From Bolinopsis microptera (taxonomy: Eukaryota > Ctenophora > Tentaculata > Lobata > Bolinopsidae), in NCBI RefSeq assembly GCF_026151205.1, contig NC_087073.1:12183578-12247577 (forward strand): a DNA stretch of 64,000 bases, read 5' to 3'. The notes under the pieces were generated by a model that did not search any database, was not told the DNA's origin, and saw only the letters and a list, made by a program, of their open reading frames with translations. Of this stretch, positions 1 through 11,200 are shown piece by piece. Each line of letters starts with the position of its first letter. Within the stretch, counting starts at the first letter, position 1. The position numbers and the translations under genes are program-made.

Positions 1-49
1 TGCGCAATTGACCACGCCATTTTTGGCGCTTTCGCGATATCTAGACCCA

Positions 50-348
50 CATATCTCAACTTCTGATTGGAGAAAAGAAATAAACTTGGGTATGAAAATG
101 GTCAGAATCGACATATTTAAGGAAGTAGAACATCATGGTTTCAAAGTCCTCACACTTAAGGTTGATGATCAGTTATATGACCACACCCTTTTGTGGTTTC
201 GCGAGTAATAATTATCACATTTATTTCAGAATATCTCAGCTACTAATTGGAGCTAAACGCTCATCTTGGGCATTAAAATGGTCAGAATAATCACATTGAG
301 TGGGGTAGAGTATAGTTATAAAGTCTACAGACTTCAGGTTGTTCAGTT
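50..348. repeat. Diverged tandem duplication, two units
   Basis: Positions about 50-180 and 228-348 align along their length, with shared landmarks such as ATATCTCA, GATTGGAG/AATTGGAG, AAAATGGTCAGAAT and a common end at GATCAGTTAT/GTTCAGTTAT. Each unit has a short ORF in a similar frame, but neither peptide resembles a known family and the reading frames differ between units. This is probably repeat DNA rather than genes. Confidence 0.6.
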
Positions 349-567
349 ATTAGGTCAAACCCTATTTTTAGAAATGTTTGCACCATTGCAGTTGCAAGTA
401 ATTCTTCTTGGCCGTGAATGCAAAAGAAAAATCATAATCTACTTGCCTGACCCCTTTCCAACTAAGGCGACAGAAGCATCTGGAGACATTTCTTCATTTA
501 TTTTCTAGTGTTCACTACTTCGGTCATTTGGCATGACGTCAAGATGTATAGTTCACATTACTTTCCT

Positions 568-808
568 ATAATTCTCTTTTATTAAACATACACACTTAAC
601 TCATGGAGTACTTACTTGTACTTGAAAAGGTCTCCTCCTAGTCGTTGGAGTGGCCTGCACCCCATAGTAACTCCTTTCTCCGGTGTATTAGACCTCTCCA
701 GTGAACCCTGTCTGTAGCTTGTTGTTCTGCATCTTCAAATCGTGATGTTATCGACACCTGTGAAGATAATTCTCTTTTATTAAACATACACACTTAACTC
801 ATGGAGTA
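568..808. repeat. Pair of exact 43-bp direct repeats
   Basis: The same 43 bases lie at 568-610 and 766-808, starting ATAATTCTCTTTTATTAAAC and ending CATGGAGTA. The 155 bp between them carry no recognisable gene. A recombination or transposition footprint is possible; nothing else identifies the origin. Confidence 0.75.
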
Positions 809-1108
809 TCTTAACTCATTGTATTTGTTTTTGTTTGTTTGTTTGTGTGACCTATATATTTATTGTGTGACCTATATATTCAATAAAATTAAAATTGTTT
901 CATTCATATTATGATTGTTCAATACCTTAGGAAATTTAAGAATTTACTCTTTGTTTATGTTACTCTTTCTTAGTCTTTCTACGTTTATTTCTTAGATGTC
1001 AATGGCTGCTTTCTCTTAGGTAGGCCCCTATCTTTGTCCGTGTTGCAACAAATCTTTTGACAGATGCATTGGAGGACTTCGCCGCGCCGCGCAAACTAGC
1101 ATTCTTGC

Positions 1109-1166
1109 TTCGTCGCATCGTCGCATCGTCGCATCGTCGCATCGTCGCATCGTCGCATCATCGCAG
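1109..1166. repeat. 8-bp microsatellite (TCGTCGCA)n
   Basis: About seven copies of TCGTCGCA, the last with one substitution. The repeat makes a spurious minus-strand ORF. No gene was seen in the rest of 509-2179, apart from an imperfect GTGTGACCTATATATT doublet near 844-880. Confidence 0.85.
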
Positions 1167-2179
1167 AGCAACGATCTCGATGGGTTGACACCATCGATCA
1201 ACAGATGCATTGCAGAGCACTCCTTTCTTTGAGCATTAACATCTGCCGCCACACCTTTTGTTGATATCTTTGTTCTTACAGGAACAAGTAACCTTCCCAT
1301 GATTATGAATGAAATTGATTAAGCTCGCTTTTACCATTCTTTATCAGGAATTAATTTGATAGCACATATTTTTTTGTCAGTCACTGAAAAAATCAACCTG
1401 GTCTTGCACATTAATAATAGTTATTATTTAAATGCATGTCGTAAAATCAAAAACAAAGAGAACAAAACTTTCGTAAAAGTACCGTCTATGATCTGTAGAG
1501 TGTAAATGAAAACGATTGAATAAAGTTATCGGAGAATCTCTACTGCTGTTCCAAGCATATGTTTAGATTTTACGATGAACCCATATTTACGTCTTTTATT
1601 GAAGTGATTATTTGCAGAGCATGTGCTTTTGCCAGGTGTCTTTTCCACCGAACGTTATTTTATTTCTATAATTATTGTCAACATTAGCTGGAGAACTATC
1701 ATTCACGATCTAGTAATTACTATTTACTATCATTTATAGCTTTAAATACCCATAATTTAGTCCTGTTGCTCAGTAGAATTGAGAATGTGAGACCTTACAA
1801 CTGCGATTTTTCTACATCCCTTGTTCTTTTATTTAAATGGTGAAAATAAAATGATCACACAAGTCATAAACTTGTGACCATTCTGAACTTCATCATGTCT
1901 TACTCTGTATCTGTTGTGAGTTGTCGTTCAAAGTGTTAGTGATTGATTACTAATTAATTAGTAATTAATTAGTAATTAATTAGTAAATAATTGGTTTTAT
2001 GATTCGTAATTCATAAGGATTGAACGGTTTTGATATGTTGGTTATGCATTATATTAAGGCTGTATAGTAATGAGACTCACAATTATTGATGTAATGACAC
2101 TAACGATTATTATATATATTTAAATTTAACTATTTCAAATAATAGATTTTACCATCCATAGAAGATTTTGAGATAAAAG

Positions 2180-3325
2180 ATGCGCTGTCTCGATAAAGAT
2201 CTTGTAGCTACGATAGTTACAGTCAGACTTACCATTGGGGTAATCTGCACAATCTGCATGGTATTTGGAACACCGACTAACATTTTATCATTTCTGTATT
2301 TCATTAAACGTAAAACCGGAGCAGCTGCTAATAAAATCTACATGACCTATCTCTACCGGATGATAACTTTCATTGATTTTCTCATCTGCTTCCTGGTCTT
2401 CCCTCTGATCGAAAGCGCCTACAGAGTTAAGGGCATACTCAAGAAGGATGATACTAAGAGCAATATCACGAATGATGACAGCATAACGTCGGTGATTTTT
2501 GATGACCCAACTTTCTGTACCATCTGGGGACTACTCTGGAACATTCTTCCTGTCCTGTCTGTATTTCTTGTGGCCATTCTCAGCTTCTCTAGATGTCTGA
2601 TTCTTCTCTACCCCCTCAAAAAGCTCACCATCAGAAAACCTGCCATCTTCCTAGCTGCCCTTACACTTCTTATGATCACTGAGAAGCTAGTTGCTCACTT
2701 CGCAACAACCCCATCAGTGTACGATGATGTGAAATATAGGCACGACGAGCGGCTCGGAATTTGTTATATTCTGTCTGACACAGAAGACTCGAACTATGCA
2801 TTTTATCAGTCAGTATTCTTTACCATTCTTCTGGGTCTACCAGTTGTTCCTATTGTTGGGAGCTTCGTTGTTTCTGTTTACAAACTGAAAGCTGCTCAGA
2901 AGAAGGAAAGAAATATGAAATCATCCGTGTCCAACAAAAAAAGTAAGCTTCAAGAAGCAACTTTAACAGTGATAATCATTACGGGAATTTACATTCTTTG
3001 TAACATTCCAGTGCTGTGTTTTTACCTTTATGTCTGGTCAAACCACTTTGGGAATTTCTTTCTCATCACAGAAAGACTAAGAGACGTTAAACTTAACAAT
3101 TGCGATTCAGTCAAACCAAGACCGCTGGTGACCATTTCGATCCTCTGGGTTACCTGCTCCACATTGCTTGTTGCCATAAACTCCTGTTTGAATCCAATAA
3201 TCTATTATGCAAGAATGAAGGAGTTCAGAGATTCTGTGGTTAAATCGAAAAACAGAATTGCGCAGTTTCGGAGTGAGAAAAGATCGCGTGATGCAGACCA
3301 CACTGAAGAAATTGAACTGCAGTGA
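2180..3325 (+). CDS. Class A (rhodopsin-like) G-protein-coupled receptor, orphan
   Basis: Intronless 381-aa seven-helix receptor in the plasma membrane; ligand unknown. Visible landmarks: TM1 about 13-42 with the conserved Asn in GTPTN (N34); TM2 with D66; extracellular Cys113 at the start of TM3 and Cys195 in loop 2, the usual disulphide pair; TM5 Pro; TM6 Pro277 in CNIPVL; TM7 with NPIIY (338-342). The DRY motif at the end of TM3 is replaced by S137-R138-C139, and the TM6 CWxP Trp is absent. Loop 1 (about 80-110) is unusually long and carries an Asn-X-Thr sequon (N95). The tail is short and basic, then acidic. The N-terminus before TM1 is only about 12 residues, so a longer upstream exon is possible, although the upstream sequence is AT-rich and offers no better start. 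Family assignment is firm; subfamily is unknown. Confidence 0.9.
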   Translation: MRCLDKDLVATIVTVRLTIGVICTICMVFGTPTNILSFLYFIKRKTGAAANKIYMTYLYRMITFIDFLICFLVFPLIESAYRVKGILKKDDTKSNITNDDSITSVIFDDPTFCTIWGLLWNILPVLSVFLVAILSFSRCLILLYPLKKLTIRKPAIFLAALTLLMITEKLVAHFATTPSVYDDVKYRHDERLGICYILSDTEDSNYAFYQSVFFTILLGLPVVPIVGSFVVSVYKLKAAQKKERNMKSSVSNKKSKLQEATLTVIIITGIYILCNIPVLCFYLYVWSNHFGNFFLITERLRDVKLNNCDSVKPRPLVTISILWVTCSTLLVAINSCLNPIIYYARMKEFRDSVVKSKNRIAQFRSEKRSRDADHTEEIELQ

Positions 3326-3602
3326 GGCGTTGGTGCAATTCAATACAATATTCATTCTTGATTTAAATCAATGACAATATCGTTCGTTCGCTTTTGCAAT
3401 TCATTATTACGGCCTTTGCCCAATGATGGTTTATAAAAACGAATCGCAGATTAGATTTAGAGATGCAAGCTTAAAATACCCATCATTATTTTACTGACTG
3501 ATTTGAAGTCATTTTTCGGTGCTTACAAAACACTGACTTTCCTGACAGATAAAGAAAGCACAGCATATTGATTTATTGAATTAAATACATGTATTACAAA
3601 TT

Positions 3603-4676
3603 CCCAGGAACCCTGACCGGATGGGGCTTAACTTTGAAAGTAAAAGAGTTGGAGACTTCCGGTTTTTTGTAACATGTTCATCTTTTAAAAGTAACGTTAC
3701 CTCTCCAGGAGGAAAATTCAAGACAACGTAATTGTTGAGTTATCTCAAAATCTCCAGAAAAGTCCCCTTTCGGGCCGATCAAAAGTTTGCAACTTTAACT
3801 TTGCGGATTCCTGTACTCTGGTTGGCTGAATTGTGTCACGTGGTAGCTGCTTGAACATTGGAATACGCCACGCGTGCAAATCACATGCTTGTTGTCGCGC
3901 GCGAGGTCGAGCCGTCTGTTTAAATTAAACCAACTCTAGTACCACCACCAGCCGGTAACTTTTCCTGGGTTCTTCGATCAACCAATTAGGGCTACTAAAT
4001 GCCGAACACAAGGATATTTCGTATTCGGATCATATGCCTGCAGGCTGTTTGTCGCTTAAGACCATGGTCGCTCTTAACTGAGCGATAAGTGACGTTAAGT
4101 GAGACCGTGAGCACCACTTCTTGCCAATTTGCTTTTGAATTACGGCCCAATCGTGAAGTGAAACAGTACAAGTTGTGTTTTAACGGCAAAATACAGCGAA
4201 TTCTAGCCCTTGAAAGTTGTAGGTTTGGAAGATCAATACGGCTGCTTTAATTCTTAAAAGTCTTAAGTTAGAACGGCCAAAACACCCTACTCAGCGTCAG
4301 CCAGCTGCACCCAGGAACCCTGACCGGATGGGGCTTAACTTTGAAAGTAAAAGAGTTGGAGACTTCCGGTTTTTTGTAACATGTTCATCTTTTAAAAGTA
4401 ACGTTACCTCTCCAGGAGGAAAATTCAAGACAACGTAATTGTTGAGTTATCTCAAAATCTCCAGAAAAGTCCCCTTTCGGGCCGATCAAAAGTTTGCAAC
4501 TTTAACTTTGCGGATTCCTGTACTCTGGTTGGCTGAATTGTGTCACGTGGTAGCTGCTTGAACATTGGAATACGCCACGCGTGCAAATCACATGCTTGTT
4601 GTCGCGCGCGAGGTCGAGCCGTCTGTTTAAATTAAACCAACTCTAGTACCACCACCAGCCGGTAACTTTTCCTGGG
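3603..4676. repeat. Two identical 367-bp direct repeats with inverted ends (MITE-like)
   Basis: Copies at 3603-3969 and 4310-4676 read identically by eye and are separated by 340 bp. Each starts CCCAGGAA and ends TTCCTGGG, and the inner bases (TGACCGG... / ...CCGGTAACT) continue the inverted match. That is the layout of a small non-autonomous DNA transposon. No coding potential. An LTR-type TRIM is less likely: there is no TG...CA end, no primer-binding site after the first copy and no purine tract before the second. Confidence 0.8.
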
Positions 4677-5267
4677 TTTCATTCACTCTAAACATCTTTT
4701 CAAACTTCATAATAATTTATTGTACAGAGGGAAACCGAAAACATGTTCAAATAGAAAATAACGCATTCTTTTTCATTTATTTATTCACAACTATTATGTT
4801 ATTGCAATCAAACTGTAAAAAAACACACACACATTTTGGATGCAGTTTACTAAGTTTTTATTGATATTCACCGGTCAAAAAGTTGTAATGTTTGATTATA
4901 AAGAACATTTAATGTTAAAAGCAAGTCTCTAAATTAAAAAGCATGTTATCATTACTTTTAGTCGAATCTTAGCCAGTTTACCCAAATCTGCAATTAGACG
5001 AGTTTGAGCACTTAACCATGATCATCTTTTTGCCACTTTAAATCAACATTCAACACCTCAATAATGAAATATACACCTTCTGATAACATTTGTTCACAAT
5101 TTAGAAGGTCCCATAAAAACATACAAAGCATACTATCTAATGCGCCACTGAAACTCTAACAGCATACTATAGCATACAAGAATTCCAATACCTATGAAAT
5201 TCAATGAACAAAATACTGAAAAAGGCCTTAATTTTGATAAAAACACTCAGCTGGATGACAACTACCA
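4677..5267. other. Intergenic AT-rich region with likely 3' UTR of the minus-strand RhoGEF gene
   Basis: No gene is seen. On the minus strand AATAAA occurs at 4861-4856, about 400 bp past the stop codon at 5270-5268. It could be the polyadenylation signal of the gene to the right. Confidence 0.4.
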
Positions 5268-8200
5268 TCACACCGCAGCAAAATCATATTCATCCTCAGA
5301 AAACACGATATCATTCAATGACTTAACCGCGTAAATCCTCCTGATACTAAGATCAGGCGTGTGGTGGCTGGTCCCTCCCCTCACCACGGTGGACTTGGAC
5401 CGTTTTTGGGAACCGAGTCGTCTAGAGTTTAAAGGAGTTAGAAGATTGTTAGCTCCGTTTACTACTAACGAGTTTTCGAGGTCTGAACGAGAGTTTAACT
5501 GTGATCTCTGATTGTTTATGGAGTCGTTAGATCGTTTGGAGGAAGGTGAAGATTTCCCGCTGTTCGAAGATTTAAGGTGATTGTAGCTGAAGGTGTGATG
5601 CCCCTTGGGTGAGTGATCCAAGGGTATTATTGCTGGAACCTCGTCAACATCAAACTCTATTATTGATCCTACAGCTGAGTCGTTCAAACTCTCCTGAGGG
5701 TGTTTTGGTTAATGTTTTGATAAGGAATTAGGAACAGGGCATTCGAATGCATTAACTGTCATTTGCGATTTCCATAAATCAACTGAAGTTCAAAAAATGC
5801 ATTTACCATTTCTGTCCCGGATAACCGTCTGCAATGTTAAAATTAAATACCAACCTTGCTTGGTCTCTTATCAGCAATACATTCTGGATTAGTTTGATAA
5901 TAGTAAGGTTCAGTCTGGTTGATTGAGATATGTAGACCCTCCTCGTCCTCGTCCAATCCCTCTTCATCTGAGCAGTCTGAGGGGATCAGTTTGTCTTCAC
6001 AGGTCGAGCCGCCGTCTTCTAACTGATCTGTGGAGGAAGGAACGTTTAGTGACGTCATTAGTGACGTCAGTAGAAGTTGACTCTAATTATGGGTGTGGGG
6101 TGGTTTGGTCAATATTAAAAATTTTCTGTGATAAAATTTAATAATCATTCCGTTTATTTCTCGCTGAATCCTTATATGGAATAATGGAAGTGGGATGCTG
6201 CAGCCCTGCACCGCACTCGATAATCTTCATCTTTATAATTTTGATTAATCAGCAATTTGCAAATTATAAAGTCGGTATTATACTTTATATAGAGATTTTA
6301 GTACCTGAAGGAAGAACAAGTTTCTGGATTGTTTTCCAGTTAGAACTATCTGGAAGGGGTAAGGCACCTGTGGTTTTCTTCTTAGAGACCGACGAGAACA
6401 CTTCGATAACCTGGTCCAAGGTCTTTGCCAGTGAGGCAGTCCTCTGAGGACGCATATTTCAATTTTGATACTTAACAAATGATTCTAGTTTAATTCTGAA
6501 TTTTGAAATTGTTGAACAATTTTGAAATTTAGTTTGAAAATACAACATGTCAAGAGTTTGAAGTTCCCCAATAACATGACTACTCCTTTTTATTTATTTT
6601 TTCATATTTTCTTAATAGTTAATAAAATAAATTAATCAGAATTTTTTTAAATCGGAAATGGCACATGTTGTTAACAAAGATTGTTAACAAGTATCGCACC
6701 TGGTTGGTAAGGAGAACTTCATCGTCTATCTCCAGTTCATCGGGCGGTACCACCGGCCACTCGAACTCTACATCTCCTTCTTCTTCTTCGACTACCACTG
6801 GCATTCCTTCTTGGCTAACAGCACTGTGACTAATACCTTCAGCAACCATCATATCCGGCGTTTCTGTAGAAAATATCCCAATCAAATCTGTGCTCATTTG
6901 TATAGAAAATATGTCATATTTTTGAGTGTATTTTTTCCTAAAGGAATCTGATTTATTAGGAGCGCCCTATACTTACTGCATTATTTATATTATAACAACA
7001 ACTTCTCAGAGTTAATTAATATATAATAATAGCCGCTGTTGATCAATACAGATTTTAATACTGTTGAATAAGCTATAACATTTAAAGTTTAAAGCAACTT
7101 ACCTTCGTGTTCTTGCTCACTAGGAGGGTCTGAGTAATCCGGACTGTCTGAAATTAAATCAGATTAGAAGCGGTGAAAATTTCAGATTACACCGAGTTAA
7201 GACCAGAAAATAGGACAAGAAAATTTGTTCTTGTTCTCCTCGGTCCAATGAAAGATTGGTTTGGTCAATTTTTTAAAATCAAGACACTTATTTTACTTCG
7301 GTGTATTCCAACAGCCACATTGTTACACAAGTGCAACCAGCCAATTACAGGAAGCCGAAGGATTTATTTGGCCAGTGACGGTTAAGGTAGTGTGTACCAT
7401 ACTTTCTTCGCCCGAGACTTGGCTGCAATGTGCAGCTCCTTATTTAACCCTCACACCCGATTTCTGCATAGACCACTCAGGATCCTTAGCTAAACGTCAA
7501 CGACGCTCACCCCCCGACCAGGCAGACAGTGGGATTCGAACTCACAACCTCACGATTGTAAAGCTGGCGTTCTAACCAATTGCGCTACCTGGCCATATAA
7601 TAAAATTATTGAACTCTCTCCCACTAAAATAATTACTTTAAAAGTGAACCTAGACATAGAGAAAAATATTTAGCTTACATTAACTAAATATGGTATTTCT
7701 TAACCCTTCTTTCAACCGAATTTTCATGCAATTAGCCAAAAGAGACGCATATTGCATATACGTAACGTCTGGTGAAGCAGGAATAAAACCCAGTGGATTA
7801 AATAATTTGAGGTAAAACTTCTCAGCCAATTAAATGGTACCAGATGAAATTAGGTATTACAACTGTGAGTTCAATAAACCTTGGGCACAAAAACAGGAGC
7901 ACCATCGTAGTAAAGCCCTTGAGGATGCACGTTTGTCATCATTTCCAACAAGCTGATAAGATCTAAATCTTCTGAGAAGCCTCTTCCTCAACTTCATGGT
8001 CAGCTTTAAGGATTATGGGTGTGTCAAGGAGATGAAAACAACTAGAACAAACAAGCAAGGAAGAGCAAAATGGCGAAGTTTACAATAAAAGACTATGGAG
8101 TCATAGAACGACTAAAGGATTAGCCTCAGAAGTGTCATGATAATGTTATAATAAAGGAAATAAAGAGAGCGGAGGAACTGAGTACAGTGGGAATCACACA

Positions 8201-11200
8201 GAAAAGTGAACAAATTACCAGAACCTTGGTCAATAGTCTCCCATAAACGGTTCAAGGTTCGCATAGTGAACGTAAATTAATTAACAACTGACAACTATGT
8301 TACTAGTATTACTGATATAGTTATCAATTTTCCATGGTAACAAACAAGGTCAACTTCTAGCTAGTGATCATATGACAAAGGGACAGTGACTAGCACATAT
8401 AAAGAGGGACAACAGATGTTATTTTATTATAATAATTATTGAAACATCTTGTCCTATATAGGTAGCAACTAACAACATCAACCTTGGACCAGGCGATAAT
8501 GAGACTAAACTTGATAGCAGAATTACTTCAAACATCAGCCACATTTCCACCATTAATGAGGCCCCCGCGGTATAGTAACTATAGTAACTATAGTAACTAT
8601 AGTAACTATAGTAACTATAGTAACTATAGTAACTTACTTAACTATAGTTACTATAGTAACTATATGTAAATGTGGCTTTATTCTTTACTTCAGTGTGTTG
8701 AAGTTAAACGTGTTATTGTTGAGATTTCAAATTAGCATTGGAATCTTTAGTACAATAATTTAATGTTAGATATTAAGAGCGAAACTATTAAATCCGTAGA
8801 CTAATATTCAAAATCATTCCAACAAAATATTATTCAATATATGAACAAAAACTTGGATCAAGAAAATCGACTGGTTATGCTTGGACGCAGAAGCAAATGC
8901 TATTGATAATATAAAAGAAATCTACAAGAGAAATCTACAAGACACCAGAGGCTTATTATCTCCTGCAACTTGTAAAACTATGCGCAAAATTCAATGAACA
9001 TTAATGTTAATGAATTTCTTAGGTATATATATATAAAGATCCAGTGATTTTTTAAACATGGGCGATTAAGCATGGTTCAAAATCTCAAGGTATTTGTACC
9101 AAATATGGATGGGATAATGCAAGACTGACGCAAATGGGAGTGGTGGCGCGGTAAGGCGTTTGCAGCACTGTCCTGTCATTCGGGTTGCAAACGGTCATTT
9201 ATTCGATATCAGATTGACAGCATTGGATAATAAAGCTTAATAAGGTGCTTGAAAATTACGTTATGTAATGGTGGTGGAAGTCTGAAATCGTAATATATTT
9301 AAACTAGCAAAACGTCAAAAAGACGATAAAATCAGTCATATTAAAAACGGGTGAAATCCTCCATAAATATGGGGAAGTTCTGAATGATTCTGTTGAAAAA
9401 TGCGGGGGAAATTATTTATCTGGCTCACTTTCTTGCAATACTTATCCCACTTACTCACTTATATCAAGAACATATTTATATTAAACACCTGCAAAAGGAA
9501 GGTGAGTGAATACGTTTAGTATATGTATAAGCATTAATTTTGACGTCTTAAACCACCTACGTTGTATACAAAATAATTAATTTTTTGACAACTACACCCA
9601 CTCGTATTTAATATCCTCCCACCCAAGAAGTGGCGTGTCATGAGTGTCCTAATTATTCAGGGGGGGGGGGGGGGCCGGGGGGGATCATACACTTAGTACC
9701 GTACGTGACGTTGGGGGGCGGGTCATATTTTCTTCCAAAACACAGTTAGTACATGGTACATTTCCCAGAAAAACAGTTAGCACATAGTACTAAGGGAGGT
9801 CTCCAACCCCAAAAAACCCATTTTACCTCAAATTTCAATTTTGGGAATGGGTTTTTTGGGTTTTTTTTGGGTTTTTTCCCCATTTCCCAATGTTTAATGA
9901 GCTGTTTAAAGCGATTTATGGGTGGGTATCTTATTTTATATACCAAGACTCAGTTAGTACCGTGATTTCTCAACAGTTAGTACCATCACGCACAGACCTT
10001 AGTACCTGACCCCCCCCCCCCCCCCCCCCCCGTATACGGCCAAATAGATGTACGATTTTTAAAAACATGACCAAGCTTTTAGCCAACAACAACGCACAAG
10101 ATCGCACTAAAATTAACCCAAGCCATGTACGCAGACTTCTTTGGGGGGGGGGGGCCTTCTTTTGCAACATTAAAACATTAAACATTAAACCGGTTACTCC
10201 CGGTTACTCAACGAATATTGTGCAGACTGCAGCCCATAATTCAGTATATCCACCATCTACAGCCTACACTCTACAGGCTCCCCGAGGAAAATACGAATTT
10301 GACGGTCAATGGAAACACCGGCTTACAGAAATGAATCAAATCTTATAAATCCAGGCACATTAAATGTTATGGTAATACTTCACCCTACTTTGCAATGCCT
10401 GTTATCCACGATATGATATGATGAATAGAGCTGTATTTAGAAACAGTGGATATGTTTGCAGTTTGCACCTTATCAATCTGAAAGTGATCAGAGGATTGGT
10501 AACACTGTCCCGTTAGCTCAATACTAAGTAATCAAAGTGCATTCTCAAGAACTAAACGATCGTCAGTTGATTGACGAAAGTTAGAAAGTAGCTGACTTAT
10601 CGACAGTAGAAGCATATTAGTAGGGCTAATGACATAGCTGGAGAGGATCTAACTCGCTGGACACTCTAAATAATGTATTTAAACTTTTTCTGACTCGTCA
10701 GTCTTAAATAGTCTTAAATAGTCTTAAATAGTCTTAAATAGTCTTAAATAGTCTTAAATAGCGTGCAGGATATTGCTATTACACTTAGCAACTGTAATCA
10801 GTATTATCAGTTGATTGATGATTGGTTCGATAGTATCTTGTTTACTGATGAAAGAAGAATCTTTATATTAAAGGGTTGAGAGGAAGTTACTAACTAAACA
10901 CTCTTCAACAATTACATTAGTTTTAAGCGTTCAAAAGAAACTTCTTAGTGAAAAGTACTAAGTAGTATATACTTGATTGTTCAACATTTCGGATGCTTGA
11001 CTTACCATACCAAAAATTCAACGAATAAACAGTGTTCCTATCCGGATACTGAATATACAATTAGTATTCCATAGGTAATTCAGAATGTTCTGGTCAATAG
11101 AGAGCAAGGCATACACAATTCAACACAACCAAGGCATGTATTTGGTATTTTTGACTGAGTCTACAGTCTTGATAGGGCGCGATGAAACGACCTCCAAATC

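Noticed and set aside
1028..1300. Minus-strand ORF of 90 codons
   Set aside because: Its core is the TCGTCGCA microsatellite; the flanks show no family resemblance.
3603..4676. LTR or TRIM retrotransposon
   Set aside because: The direct repeats lack TG...CA ends, no primer-binding site or purine tract borders the spacer, and each repeat itself has inverted ends.
7516..7594. Functional tRNA gene on the minus strand
   Set aside because: Acceptor stem and A/B boxes are present, but the anticodon stem does not pair and the sequence continues into a SINE-like body.
8484..8669. Small Ser-Asn-Tyr repeat protein
   Set aside because: Generated entirely by a 9-bp satellite.
9746..9965. Overlapping ORFs on both strands
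   Set aside because: They arise from a low-complexity hairpin of poly-G/T and poly-C/A runs.
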